From NCBI RefSeq assembly GCF_001244735.1, contig NZ_LN868937.1:352360-416359 (forward strand): a DNA stretch of 64,000 bases, in the 5' to 3' direction. Below the pieces are notes generated by a model. That model worked only from the letters and a program-made list of their open reading frames with translations, made no database searches and was not told the origin of the DNA. The stretch is from Bacillus andreraoultii (lineage in GTDB: Bacteria > Bacillota > Bacilli > Bacillales > Caldibacillaceae). A program made the translations under genes and the position numbers. Shown here piece after piece: positions 8,983 to 18,215 of the stretch (positions are counted from its first letter, which is position 1; every line of letters begins with the position of its first letter).

Positions 8983-9783
8983 CTAATCTTCCGCGACAAA
9001 ATAATTCATAATCGCTTCTGCCCATAATGCATGTCCATCACCATTCGGCATGCCTTCCTTGTCCAAATACTTCAACAGTTCTTGTGTTTGATAATCTGGC
9101 CATTTGTCCCAATGGTCAAAAAAGGGAAGATCATTTTCCTCAGCATAACCTTTTAAGTCCTCTTCTACTTGTCTCGGGTAATTAACCGCACCAAAGATTG
9201 GGTTTGGTGGTTGAATAATAATCGTAATATTTGAGTTCGCTTCCTTAAGAGCTTCTATGGCTGTTGTTAAATTTTTTAAGGAATTGTCAATCCCAATTGT
9301 TCCGTTATCCTTTAAAGTAAAAGGTTCGAACATGACAATATCGAATTTCTCCTCGGCAACTTCATCAGCCATGCCTTTCACAATAAATTCATTTGAAGAA
9401 CCATCGATTTGATAAGTAGAAATCGTAACTAAGTCATCATACGCCTCAGCAAGTTCTTCAGAAACGAGATCACTCCAGCCGCCAATACCTTTTCCAAGTG
9501 AAAGTGATCCGACAAATGCGATACGTACTTGTTTATTTTCATCATAAGCGCGAAGAAAAGCAGTTTGAGCAGATTTTGGTAAATTCTTTACTTTCGCTTG
9601 TAACTCGGTCCGATTCGCGTCGGCAACCGTTCCTGATTGTTCGCCTCTTTCTGTTTCTTGTGCCTCTACCTTTACTTTGCCTTGGATGACTTCATTTTGC
9701 TGGTTATTCCAATATATCCCACCAACAATGGTAATGGCAATAAAAGCAATAAAGGATAGAACAACTAAAATCCGTTGTAACAT
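8983..9783 (-). CDS. Membrane-anchored SGNH/GDSL-type hydrolase
   Basis: A 266-residue protein with one N-terminal membrane segment (residues 5-24) and an external SGNH-fold domain. Block I reads FVGSLSLGKGIGGW, with Gly-Ser where GDS is usual. Block V keeps GDGHALWAE, supplying the Asp-x-x-His pair. QPPNPIFGAVNYP and the FDIVMFEPF stretch fit this fold. Such proteins often deacetylate or esterify surface sugars. GGAGG precedes the ATG by about six bases. It is adjacent to the LCP gene and transcribed in the same direction, diverging from the polysaccharide operon. Confidence 0.75.
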   Translation of the reverse strand: MLQRILVVLSFIAFIAITIVGGIYWNNQQNEVIQGKVKVEAQETERGEQSGTVADANRTELQAKVKNLPKSAQTAFLRAYDENKQVRIAFVGSLSLGKGIGGWSDLVSEELAEAYDDLVTISTYQIDGSSNEFIVKGMADEVAEEKFDIVMFEPFTLKDNGTIGIDNSLKNLTTAIEALKEANSNITIIIQPPNPIFGAVNYPRQVEEDLKGYAEENDLPFFDHWDKWPDYQTQELLKYLDKEGMPNGDGHALWAEAIMNYFVAED

Positions 9784-10078
9784 AACTGACCTCCATAAAT
9801 CTATATTTTACAGAATTTAATAGATAGAAAGAATTAATTCTATATTAGCAAAAAAATCAACAAATTGTTTGATTTACGCGAAAAACTCATTATAATGTTA
9901 ATTAATGCCGAAATTTGTCTCGCTCATTCACTATTTTACAAAAAAATGAGTATTCTAGATATACTTTTTGGAAAAACAATAGAAAAATTGTCGGAAAAGG
10001 TATATGATAGTGAAGGAACTTTCCAATAATATGGAAGGAAGTCTAATAGAACCAGGTAATTTTTCATATATTTTACAA
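9784..10078. other. Divergent intergenic region upstream of the polysaccharide operon
   Basis: A+T-rich DNA between the hydrolase and the exopolysaccharide operon. TTGATT, a 16-base gap and TATAAT ending near 9899 form a possible extra plus-strand promoter. No gene was seen. Confidence 0.35.
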
Positions 10079-10107
10079 TGAATATCAATATAAATCTATG
10101 CTATAAT
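10079..10107 (+). promoter_or_regulatory. Putative extended -10 promoter of the exopolysaccharide operon
   Basis: TGCTATAAT (TATAAT at 10102-10107) is an extended -10 box. The -35 region (TGAATA near 10079) is weak, as is common with extended -10 promoters. It lies about 85 bp ahead of the first gene. Confidence 0.45.
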
Positions 10108-10193
10108 CGATTACGGTAATAAGTGATTTACGAATAATAAACTTATATATTTGAATAATCGTATGGAAACTGTAAATTTTTTAGGAGGCTCAC

Positions 10194-10910
10194 ATGGAAG
10201 AGACGATTAGTTTAAAAGAACTTTTTGAAACATTACGAAAGCGACTTAGCCTAATTCTCGTATTAACGTTCACGGCTGCGTTAGTTAGTGCGATCGTTAG
10301 CTTTTTTCTAATTACGCCAGTTTACCAAGTGTCAACGCAAATTCTTGTCAACCGTTCGACAGTAGGGGAAAACTTCAATACAAACGAAGTACAAACGAAC
10401 ATTCAATTAATTAACACATATAGCGGTATTATTACAAGTCCGCGGATTTTAGACATTGTTTCAGATGAAATGGACGGTAAATATACAACAGCCGACTTGA
10501 AAGATAAGGTGACGGTTCAAAGTCAAGACAACTCACAAATATTAACGGTTGTCGTTGAAGACCCAGACCCGAAAGAAGCTGTAGCGATTGCGAATAAAGT
10601 GGGAAATGTCTTCCAAAAAGAAGTAAAAAAAATTATGAATGTGGATAACGTTAATATTCTTACACCAGCAGAAGTGACGGATACGATTTCTCCTGTGAAA
10701 CCAAAACCGTTATTAAATATTGCAATTGCGCTTGTTGTAGGGTTAATGGCAGGTGTTGGACTTGCTTTCTTACTTGAATACCTCGACAACACATTGAAAA
10801 CTGAACAAGACGTTGAGAAATACTTAGACTTACCTGTATTAGGTGTAATTACAACATTTAATGGAAAAAGTGTAGCAGGAAATAAAAACCAACGAGCAAA
10901 AGGGGTTTAA
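10194..10910 (+). CDS. Polysaccharide chain-length regulator / tyrosine kinase modulator (CapA/YwqC type)
   Basis: A 238-residue Wzz-domain membrane protein that activates the cytoplasmic tyrosine kinase encoded next and controls polymer length. It has a first membrane segment at residues about 19-40, an external loop (YQVSTQILVNRS), a proline-rich PVKPKPLLNIA stretch before the second segment (about 173-195), and a short cytoplasmic tail that contacts the kinase. AGGAGG precedes the ATG. It is the first gene of the exopolysaccharide operon, three bases ahead of the kinase gene. Confidence 0.93.
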   Translation: MEETISLKELFETLRKRLSLILVLTFTAALVSAIVSFFLITPVYQVSTQILVNRSTVGENFNTNEVQTNIQLINTYSGIITSPRILDIVSDEMDGKYTTADLKDKVTVQSQDNSQILTVVVEDPDPKEAVAIANKVGNVFQKEVKKIMNVDNVNILTPAEVTDTISPVKPKPLLNIAIALVVGLMAGVGLAFLLEYLDNTLKTEQDVEKYLDLPVLGVITTFNGKSVAGNKNQRAKGV

Positions 10911-10913
10911 CAA

Positions 10914-11609
10914 ATGGCGAAGAAGACATTATCAAACAGAACGAGACGACAATTAATTGCGAAAAATGAGCCGAAGTCCCCGATTACTGAACAATACCGG
11001 ACAATCCGGACAAACATTCAATATGCTGCAGTCGATGAAGCAATACGTTCCATCGTCGTTACATCAACGGGTCCTGGGGAAGGAAAATCTACGACGATTT
11101 CGAATCTTGCAATTGTGTTTGCCCAACAAGGGAAAAAGACGTTATTAATTGATGCAGACTTACGGAAGCCAACTGCTCATTATACATTCCAATTACCGAA
11201 TACAGTCGGCTTAACAAGTGTATTAACGAAACAAGTTGACCTAATGGATGCTGTCTGTAAAACAGATGTAGATGACTTGTTTGTTTTAACATGTGGACCG
11301 ATTCCACCGAACCCGGCAGAGCTATTAGCATCTGTATCAATGGAATATTTATTGAAAGAAGCATATGGTCTGTATGATGTTGTTCTATTTGATACACCAC
11401 CACTATTGGCAGTAACGGATGCACAAGTATTGGCAAACTTAGCAGAAGGTTCTATTCTTGTGACATCAAGTGGTACAACAGATCGAGATGGTGCGGTTAA
11501 GGCGAAGGACATGCTTATGAACGCGAAGGCAAAATTACTAGGGGTTGTTCTAAATAATAAAGAACAAACGAAGGACACACATTATTACTACTATTATGCA
11601 GAAAAATAA
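10914..11609 (+). CDS. CpsD/CapB-family tyrosine-protein kinase
   Basis: A 231-residue BY-kinase that autophosphorylates on a C-terminal tyrosine cluster and controls polysaccharide assembly. Walker A is STGPGEGKST (about residues 50-59), Walker A' is LLIDADLRKP, and Walker B is VVLFDTPPLLAVTDAQ. The C-terminus ends in HYYYYYAEK, giving five tyrosines in a row as phosphoacceptors. The separate membrane activator just upstream is the usual Gram-positive arrangement. The PHP phosphatase encoded next should reverse its phosphorylation. Confidence 0.95.
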   Translation: MAKKTLSNRTRRQLIAKNEPKSPITEQYRTIRTNIQYAAVDEAIRSIVVTSTGPGEGKSTTISNLAIVFAQQGKKTLLIDADLRKPTAHYTFQLPNTVGLTSVLTKQVDLMDAVCKTDVDDLFVLTCGPIPPNPAELLASVSMEYLLKEAYGLYDVVLFDTPPLLAVTDAQVLANLAEGSILVTSSGTTDRDGAVKAKDMLMNAKAKLLGVVLNNKEQTKDTHYYYYYAEK

Positions 11610-11640
11610 TTGATCGATTTTGAGAAGGAGGCGACAATAG

Positions 11641-12405
11641 ATGATTGATATACATTGTCATATATTACCAGGTCTTGATGACGGCGCGCAAACGATAGAA
11701 GATAGTCTTGCAATGGCTAGAGCTGCTGTAAATGACGGAATAACGAAAATTGTCGCCACTCCTCACCATCAAACATCGAGATTCATGAATCCGAAAAACG
11801 TTGTATTGGAAAAAGTTGCTTACGTAAATGAAGCGATTGAACAAGCAGGTTTACCACTTGAAGTATTACTAGGTCAAGAAGTACGCCTATTTGGCGAGTG
11901 GGAAGCCGAATTTGATGCCAATCAGCTTGCTACAGTGAATAATGGAAATTATATCCTTATTGAGTTTCCGTCAAATCACGTGCCAAACTATGCAGAACGG
12001 CTTTTTTATGAAATGCAAATGAAGGGTTTAACTCCTGTCATTGTTCATCCGGAGCGAAACAGCCAAATTGTTCAGCAACCGGAGAAGTTATACACGCTCA
12101 TTGAAAAAGGGGCGATTTCACAAGTAACGGCATCAAGTGTTGCCGGTGATCTTGGGAAAAAGCTACAAAAGTTTTCGTTCCAATTAATCGAGGCAAACTT
12201 AACACATTGTGTCGCGAGTGATGCGCATAATACGACAATAAGACCATTCATGATGTCGAAAGCGTATGACGTGATTGAAAAGGAATTTGGAATCGATGTC
12301 GTTTATATGTTCCGAGAAAATGCAGAGTACATCATTACTTCACAAATGATCTACCGCGAAGACCCGCAACAAGTGAAGCGGAAGAAGATACTTGGGCTTT
12401 TTTGA
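11641..12405 (+). CDS. PHP-type tyrosine-protein phosphatase (CpsB/CapC/YwqE family)
   Basis: A 254-residue metal-dependent phosphatase that dephosphorylates the kinase's tyrosine cluster. The N-terminal MIDIHCHILPGLDDG supplies the first metal-binding histidines. ATPHH, a central GQEVRL, VHPERN and the late CVASDAHN complete the PHP metal site. AAGGAGG precedes the ATG. With the two genes before it, this forms the regulatory triad of the locus. A long untranslated region containing an EAR-like RNA follows. Confidence 0.95.
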   Translation: MIDIHCHILPGLDDGAQTIEDSLAMARAAVNDGITKIVATPHHQTSRFMNPKNVVLEKVAYVNEAIEQAGLPLEVLLGQEVRLFGEWEAEFDANQLATVNNGNYILIEFPSNHVPNYAERLFYEMQMKGLTPVIVHPERNSQIVQQPEKLYTLIEKGAISQVTASSVAGDLGKKLQKFSFQLIEANLTHCVASDAHNTTIRPFMMSKAYDVIEKEFGIDVVYMFRENAEYIITSQMIYREDPQQVKRKKILGLF

Positions 12406-12520
12406 TGTGGACAATTGCGACTTTTTTTGTCCACGTATGAAACACATGGGGGATTTGTCTTGTTCATTGACAAACCTTCCAAGTTTTGTGAATGATTAGA
12501 ATAACGAATGATTAACATTT
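12406..12520 (+). other. Leader segment before the EAR-like RNA
   Basis: A hairpin GTGGACA/TGTCCAC with a T-rich loop lies directly after the phosphatase stop, followed by a smaller TTTGTC/GACAAA arm. Neither is a clean terminator. No reading frame was seen. Confidence 0.4.
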
Positions 12521-12655
12521 GATAGGTGATGTCTCCTTACCGATATCAAGGGAGGCACTCGGTCATACTGTGGGAAGATTAACGAGTAAATCTTGCCTTA
12601 GACACTTTTGTTGTCGATAGTATGGCGTGAGGGTGGGTTAGATGCCCAAATAAAA
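12521..12655 (+). promoter_or_regulatory. EAR-like (eps-associated) structured RNA, probable processive antitermination element
   Basis: The stretch folds into several arms: CTCCTT/AAGGGAG; CATACT (12564-12569) with AGTATG (near 12619); AAGAT/ATCTT; GACA/TGTC. ACTCG (12557-12561) pairs with CGAGT (12582-12586) across the other arms, suggesting a pseudoknot. It lies between the early regulatory genes and the biosynthetic genes of an eps-type locus, where EAR RNAs are known in Bacillales to let RNA polymerase pass later terminators. Assignment is from memory of the consensus and from position; a covariance-model search would decide. Confidence 0.6.
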
Positions 12656-12748
12656 TGATTCAATAATGTCATGTTGAGGTTTGATTGTGTAGTTAATCAC
12701 AATTACGAAAATGGAAACATTCATTGCCTGTAATAACGGTTGAAGATG

Positions 12749-12787
12749 TCTAATGAAAAAGCATAAAAGATTATGTTTTTTCATTAG
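12749..12787 (+). terminator. Intra-operon terminator between the EAR-like RNA and galU
   Basis: TCTAATGAAAAA pairs with TTTTTTCATTAGA around an inner GCATAA/TTATG arm, followed by a T-rich stretch. It would cut the operon unless antitermination occurs. Confidence 0.6.
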
Positions 12788-12876
12788 ATATTTTTATAAC
12801 CTCAATATAGGAAATTTGAACCAGATGAACGAATAAAAAGGGAAAATTCAAGAGTTGTATGAGGAGGGGCCTTGAT

Positions 12877-13758
12877 TTGAAAAAGGTGAGAAAAGCAATT
12901 ATTCCGGCAGCAGGACTGGGGACAAGATTCCTACCGGCGACTAAAGCGATGCCGAAAGAGATGTTACCAATTGTGGACAAGCCAACGATTCAATACATCG
13001 TTGAAGAAGCAGTTGCATCAGGGATTGAAGATATAATTATTGTTACCGGGAAAGGGAAGCGTGCAATTGAAGATCATTTCGATAACGCACCTGAACTGGA
13101 ATCAAATTTAAGTGAAAAAGGAAAATACGAGATTCTCGATAAAGTTCAGTACTCTTCTAATCTCGCAAACATCCATTACATCCGTCAACGCGAACCAAAG
13201 GGGCTGGGTCACGCGGTTTGGTGTGCGAGAAACTTTATTGGGGACGAGCCGTTCGCTGTGTTGCTTGGTGATGATATCGTTCAAAGTGATACACCATGCT
13301 TACGTCAAATGATTGACCAATATGAAGAAACATTCTCATCGGTTATCGGTGTGCAACAAGTACCTGATAACGAAACCCATCGTTACGGCATTATCGAACC
13401 ATTAACACAAGAAGGTCGCCGATACCAAGTGAATAACTTTGTTGAGAAACCAGCACCAGGAACAGCGCCATCGAATCTCGCTATTATGGGCCGTTACATC
13501 TTAACACCAGAAATCTTCCACTTCTTAGAAAAACAAGAAGTCGGTGCAGGTGGCGAAATTCAATTAACAGATGCCATTCAACAATTGAACCAAATCCAAC
13601 GCGTGTTTGCCTATGACTTTGAAGGAACACGGTACGATGTCGGGGAGAAAATTGGATTTATCAAAACAACGATTGAGTTTGCACTTCAAGATGAAGAACT
13701 GAAACCACAAGTTGTTGAGTTTCTAAAAGGGATTATGGAGAAAGAGTTGGTGAAGTAA
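12877..13758 (+). CDS. galU: UTP--glucose-1-phosphate uridylyltransferase
   Basis: A 293-residue enzyme making UDP-glucose from UTP and glucose-1-phosphate. The TTG at 12877 is preferred because AGGAGG (12862-12867) lies nine bases ahead; the upstream ATG would place the ribosome site inside the gene. It has [20 protein letters not shown], the nucleotide-binding G-x-G-T-R-F-L-P signature. [21 protein letters not shown] and NFVEKP with a late GTRYDVG are further family motifs. It supplies UDP-glucose, and through the galE at 25978 UDP-galactose, to the locus. Confidence 0.96.
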   Translation: MKKVRKAIIPAAGLGTRFLPATKAMPKEMLPIVDKPTIQYIVEEAVASGIEDIIIVTGKGKRAIEDHFDNAPELESNLSEKGKYEILDKVQYSSNLANIHYIRQREPKGLGHAVWCARNFIGDEPFAVLLGDDIVQSDTPCLRQMIDQYEETFSSVIGVQQVPDNETHRYGIIEPLTQEGRRYQVNNFVEKPAPGTAPSNLAIMGRYILTPEIFHFLEKQEVGAGGEIQLTDAIQQLNQIQRVFAYDFEGTRYDVGEKIGFIKTTIEFALQDEELKPQVVEFLKGIMEKELVK

Positions 13759-13797
13759 AAGGTAGGTGTGTGCCTTCCCATGGTTCACACCTACAAT
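13759..13797 (+). promoter_or_regulatory. Stem-loop in the galU-dehydratase gap
   Basis: GTAGGTGTG (13763-13771) and CACACCTAC form a perfect 9-bp stem just after galU, with no T-run behind it. It may be a processing or stability signal. It overlaps the first codons of the longer reading frame, which supports the downstream GTG start. Confidence 0.45.
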
Positions 13798-13836
13798 GAA
13801 GTACCACCTCATATTATTAGGAAAGGAGAGCTTGAG

Positions 13837-15672
13837 GTGACATACGGCAAAAGATTAGCATTTTTAGCACTACTAGATTCTGTCATTGTAATGACTTCGA
13901 TTTATATTAGCCTCATTATTTTAAATGTAGATCTTCATGTGTTTACATCAAAAACAGTATTGCTAACGATGCTTACGTTACTCGTCTTCCATCATATTTT
14001 TGCATTTATTTATCGGTTATATCATAAAGCATGGGAGTATGCGAGTATTGGTGAGTTAACAGCAATCGTTAAAGCAATCACTTTTTCAGTTTTAGCTACA
14101 GCGATTATCCAACTTCTCTTATTTCAAACGGTATATATTCGTGCACTAGGAATTACGTGGATGATGCACGTTCTTTTAATTGGGGGCTCACGTTTCTGTT
14201 GGCGCATGTTTCGTGATACGTATATTAAACCAGAAACTGACAAAAAACGGACATTAATTGTCGGCGCTGGTGCAGCAGGAACAATGGTAGCAAAACAATT
14301 ATGTACTTCAAGTGAATCTGATTTGCAACCTGTTGGCTTCGTTGACGATGATTCGAAAAAATACAACTTAGATTACTATGGCATTCCTGTTCTAGGAAAC
14401 ATTCGTGAAATTGAAAAAATTGTTCAAACTCAAAATATCGAACGAATTCTTATAGCGATTCCTTCCTTGACGAAAAAGGAATTAAATATGATTGTTGATG
14501 AATGTACGAAGACAAAGGTTCGGACACAAATAATGCCAAAAATTGAAGATGTTATGACAGGAAAAGTATCAGTTACGACATTCCGAGATGTCCAAGTAGA
14601 GGACTTACTTGGACGAGATCCAGTCGAACTTGATATGGAAGCTATTTCCGAGAAACTGACTGGAAAAACGATTCTTGTTACTGGTGCAGGTGGCTCGATT
14701 GGTTCAGAGATTTGTCGGCAAGTAAGTAAATTTATACCGAAAAAACTTGTGTTACTTGGTCATGGTGAGAATTCCATCTATTTAATTCATATGGAATTGA
14801 AAAACCTTTATGGGGATGAGTTCGAAATTGTCCCGGTTATTGCAGACGTTCAAGATAAACATCGTCTTTTCGAAGTGATGGAAGAACATCAACCGAATTT
14901 CGTCTATCACGCTGCAGCACATAAACATGTACCGATGATGGAATATAACCCGAAAGAAGCGGTGAAAAACAACATTTTTGGTACGAGGAATGTCGCTGAA
15001 GCAGCAGGAACATTTGGTGTCGACACAATGGTATTAGTATCAACGGATAAAGCCGTCAACCCGACAAACGTAATGGGGGCAACAAAACGATGTGCTGAAC
15101 TCATTATTCAAGAAATGGATAAGCTCTTCAATACAAAATATGTTGCCGTTCGTTTTGGAAATGTTCTCGGAAGTCGTGGAAGTGTTATTCCGTTATTTAA
15201 AAAGCAAATTCAGGCAGGTGGACCAATTACGGTTACCCATCCAGACATTACACGTTATTTCATGACGATACCAGAAGCATCTCGTCTTGTTATTCAAGCA
15301 GGATCCCTTGCACGCGGGGGCGAAATCTTTGTCCTCGATATGGGCGAACCGGTTAAAATCACCGACCTTGCCAAGAATTTGATCAAACTATCCGGTTATT
15401 CCGAAGAGGAAATCGGCATTGTTTATACAGGCTTACGACCAGGTGAAAAAATGTTTGAAGAATTATTGAATGAAAATGAAGTTTATCCTGAACAAGTCTT
15501 TCCGAAGATTCATATCGGGAAGGCGAAGATGGTTGGAGAAGACAAACTACATTGGTTAATCGATAACTTCAAAGAACTCCATATCGCGGAAATACGTGAA
15601 ACGCTATTGGAGATTGCGAATATGAAAGTGGAAGAGGAAGAAAAAGAAGTTGTACAAGCAGCGGTGAATTAA
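13837..15672 (+). CDS. Membrane-bound nucleotide-sugar 4,6-dehydratase (CapD/EpsC/FlaA1 type)
   Basis: A 611-residue enzyme expected to convert UDP-GlcNAc to the 4-keto-6-deoxy sugar feeding the aminotransferase encoded next. The GTG at 13837 follows AAAGGAGAG; the longer frame from 13768 has no ribosome site. Four membrane helices occupy residues about 10-130. A first Rossmann-like domain (IVGAGAAGTMVAKQL) follows, then the SDR domain with ILVTGAGGSIGSEICRQ, YHAAAHKHVPMME, LVSTDKAVNPTNVMGATKR (catalytic M-x-x-x-K in place of Y-x-x-x-K) and VRFGNVLGSRGSVIPLF. RPGEKMFEELL is near the end. Confidence 0.94.
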   Translation: MTYGKRLAFLALLDSVIVMTSIYISLIILNVDLHVFTSKTVLLTMLTLLVFHHIFAFIYRLYHKAWEYASIGELTAIVKAITFSVLATAIIQLLLFQTVYIRALGITWMMHVLLIGGSRFCWRMFRDTYIKPETDKKRTLIVGAGAAGTMVAKQLCTSSESDLQPVGFVDDDSKKYNLDYYGIPVLGNIREIEKIVQTQNIERILIAIPSLTKKELNMIVDECTKTKVRTQIMPKIEDVMTGKVSVTTFRDVQVEDLLGRDPVELDMEAISEKLTGKTILVTGAGGSIGSEICRQVSKFIPKKLVLLGHGENSIYLIHMELKNLYGDEFEIVPVIADVQDKHRLFEVMEEHQPNFVYHAAAHKHVPMMEYNPKEAVKNNIFGTRNVAEAAGTFGVDTMVLVSTDKAVNPTNVMGATKRCAELIIQEMDKLFNTKYVAVRFGNVLGSRGSVIPLFKKQIQAGGPITVTHPDITRYFMTIPEASRLVIQAGSLARGGEIFVLDMGEPVKITDLAKNLIKLSGYSEEEIGIVYTGLRPGEKMFEELLNENEVYPEQVFPKIHIGKAKMVGEDKLHWLIDNFKELHIAEIRETLLEIANMKVEEEEKEVVQAAVN

Positions 15673-15831
15673 AAGATTAAATGGGAGCTTAGCTAATATA
15701 ATTTATGGTTTTGTTCTCATTTGTTTTAAAAAATAGTGCACAAGATTGGTAGTTTAGTAGTTACTTGAACATATAAGAGGGATTTACCTGAGTTACTAAA
15801 CTTAACTATATTATTAAGCGAGGCCTTAAAT

Positions 15832-17061
15832 ATGCTAAAAACTGAATTAAGAAATATACCATTTTCACCACCAGATATTACTGATATAGAAATTCAAGAG
15901 GTAGTTAAAGCCCTAAAATCTGGTTGGATTACAACTGGTCCGAAGACGAAAGAATTTGAGAGGAGAATTGCTGAGTATGTTGGTGTTAATAAATCGGTAT
16001 GTCTAAATTCTGCAACAGCAGCAATGGAATTAACTCTTCGTATATTGGGAGTAGGCCCCGGAGATGAAGTAATCACATCTGCTTATACTTATACGGCTTC
16101 AGCATCCGTAATTGAACACGTTGGCGCAAAAATAGTATTAGTTGATACAGCACCAGACTCTTTTGAAATGGATTACTCTAAATTATCAGATGCAATAACA
16201 GAGAAAACAAAGGTAATTATTCCAGTAGATATAGCAGGTAAGATGTGTGACTACGATACTATCTATGAAATTATAGATAGTAAAAAAGAACTATTCAGAG
16301 CAAATAATGATATTCAATCACTATTTAATAGAGTTATTATAATGGCAGATGCTGCACATGCATTTGGAGCTAAAAGAAAAGGAATGAACTGTGGACAAGT
16401 AGCTGACTTTACCTGTTTCTCTTTCCATGCGGTTAAAAACTTAACAACTGCAGAAGGTGGAGCGGCCGTTTGGAGAAATGACCGTGGTTTGGATGATGAA
16501 GCTTTATATAAGCAATTTATGTTGTACAGTCTTCATGGTCAATCAAAGGATGCGCTTGCCAAAACACAAAAAGGTGCATGGGAATACGACATTGTATACC
16601 CTGCATACAAATGTAATATGACCGACATTATGGCAAGTATTGGTTTAATACAATTAGAGCGATACGAGGATTTGTTACAAAGACGAAGAGAAATAATAGA
16701 GAGCTACGATAATGTACTAGTTCCATTAGGAGTCCAAAGTTTGCAACATTTCGGAGAGGGTTTCACTTCTAGCGGTCATCTTTATTTAGTGAGAATACCT
16801 GGTATTAGTGAAAAAGAGAGAAATGAAATTATTGTTAAGATGGCAGATGCTGGTATTGCAACTAATGTTCATTATAAGCCACTACCAATGTTTACTGCTT
16901 ATAAGAATTTAGGGTTTGATATAAAGGATTATCCGAATGCTTATATGCAGTATGTTAATGAGATTACTTTACCACTTCATACATTGTTGAATGATGAAGA
17001 CATTGAGTACATTTCTAATAATTTACATGAACTTCTAATAAATTACCATCTGGGGGTCTAA
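15832..17061 (+). CDS. DegT/DnrJ/EryC1/StrS-family sugar aminotransferase
   Basis: A 409-residue PLP-dependent enzyme that aminates keto sugars at C4 (PseC/EpsN type). It shows FSPPDITDIEIQEVV, SGWITTGPKTKEFE, CLNSATAAMEL, GDEVITSAYTYTASAS and ADAAHAFGA. The PLP lysine is in FSFHAVKNLTTAEGG (about residue 205), with HLYLVRI toward the end. The likely substrate is the 4-keto-6-deoxy product of the preceding dehydratase, giving a 4-amino-4,6-dideoxy sugar. From here the DNA is visibly more A+T-rich than galU and the dehydratase. A weak TACTAAACT hairpin lies in the 159-bp gap before it. Confidence 0.92.
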   Translation: MLKTELRNIPFSPPDITDIEIQEVVKALKSGWITTGPKTKEFERRIAEYVGVNKSVCLNSATAAMELTLRILGVGPGDEVITSAYTYTASASVIEHVGAKIVLVDTAPDSFEMDYSKLSDAITEKTKVIIPVDIAGKMCDYDTIYEIIDSKKELFRANNDIQSLFNRVIIMADAAHAFGAKRKGMNCGQVADFTCFSFHAVKNLTTAEGGAAVWRNDRGLDDEALYKQFMLYSLHGQSKDALAKTQKGAWEYDIVYPAYKCNMTDIMASIGLIQLERYEDLLQRRREIIESYDNVLVPLGVQSLQHFGEGFTSSGHLYLVRIPGISEKERNEIIVKMADAGIATNVHYKPLPMFTAYKNLGFDIKDYPNAYMQYVNEITLPLHTLLNDEDIEYISNNLHELLINYHLGV

Positions 17062-17064
17062 GTT

Positions 17065-18180
17065 TTGAATAATAAAGTATTAATTTTAGGGGTCGCTTCT
17101 GTTCAAATGGATGCAATTATTGAATTAAAAAAAATGGGTTTTGAAACTTTTGCTTGTGCAATGGCAAAGGATGGACCAGGAGCTGATGTAGCCGACCATT
17201 TTAGGGAAATAAACATTCTAGATATCGATGCTATAATTGACTATATAAATGATAATAATATATCTCTAGTGTATTCAGTGGGTTCTGATTTAGCAATGCC
17301 TGTTGCTTGTCATATAAGTGAACGCTTAAATATGCCACATTTTGTATCCGAAGAGACAGCTAAAATCTGTAATAATAAGAATTTAATGAGAACTTCACTA
17401 GGAAATGATTTTAACGGAAATGTAAGGTTTCAGGTGGTAAAAAGTTTAGAAGAAGAAGTTGAGTTGAATTATCCATTTATTCTTAAGCCTGCCGATTCCC
17501 AAGGACAAAGGGGAGTTGTACTGATTCATAGTTTTGAAGAGTACTTAGATAACTTTGATACCGTAAAAAAATATTCACGATCAGGACTTGTAATTTTAGA
17601 ACAATATATTTCAGGACCAGAGTTATCTGTAAATGGTTATGTTGTAGATGGAGAGATTATGTTCTTGATTCCATCAGATCGTGAAACCTGGCCTGAGTAT
17701 ACTGGCCTAATTCATAAGCATATTGTTCCAACAGATAATTTGACAAGAGAAACGTCACATGAATTAAAAAACATTGTGGAGTCAGCTTGTAAAAGATTAG
17801 GAATTAAAAATGGTCCTGTATACGCCCAAATGAAGTTGGAGCAAGGAAACCCATATATTATAGAAATAACTCCACGTTTAGATGGATGTCATATGTGGAG
17901 GATATTGAGTTATTATACTGGTATCAATTTGTTAAGGCTAACATTTCAACATTTATTAAATAATGATTTATCCGAGTTAAATAATCTTAAACAAAGTTTG
18001 AGTGATGGATATATATTAGAGTTCATCTGTCAAGAACCTAATACACCTGCTAATTATATAGACTATCAAGAAGAGGCTAAAAACTCTTTATACAGTTTTA
18101 ACTATTATAATTCGGGAGATAATATTCGGCCAGTTAATGGGAAGTACGATAAAATAGGGTATTTTATTTATAAAAAATAA
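17065..18180 (+). CDS. ATP-grasp ligase of the polysaccharide cassette
   Basis: A 371-residue ATP-grasp protein that forms an acyl-phosphate and joins a carboxylate to an amine or thiol. The TTG start lies three bases after the previous stop, with GGGGG just inside that gene's end. The N-terminal pre-ATP-grasp fold has VLILGVASVQMDAI. The ATP-grasp core includes YPFILKPADSQGQRGV, ILEQYISGPELSVNGYVVDG and the late QMKLEQGNPYIIEITPRLDG metal site. Placed directly after the amino-sugar aminotransferase, it may acylate the new amine, for example with an amino acid; substrate and reaction are inference. Confidence 0.85.
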   Translation: MNNKVLILGVASVQMDAIIELKKMGFETFACAMAKDGPGADVADHFREINILDIDAIIDYINDNNISLVYSVGSDLAMPVACHISERLNMPHFVSEETAKICNNKNLMRTSLGNDFNGNVRFQVVKSLEEEVELNYPFILKPADSQGQRGVVLIHSFEEYLDNFDTVKKYSRSGLVILEQYISGPELSVNGYVVDGEIMFLIPSDRETWPEYTGLIHKHIVPTDNLTRETSHELKNIVESACKRLGIKNGPVYAQMKLEQGNPYIIEITPRLDGCHMWRILSYYTGINLLRLTFQHLLNNDLSELNNLKQSLSDGYILEFICQEPNTPANYIDYQEEAKNSLYSFNYYNSGDNIRPVNGKYDKIGYFIYKK

Positions 18181-18215
18181 TTTTACTAGTAAAAGAAAGT
18201 GAAAGTGAGTCTAAA

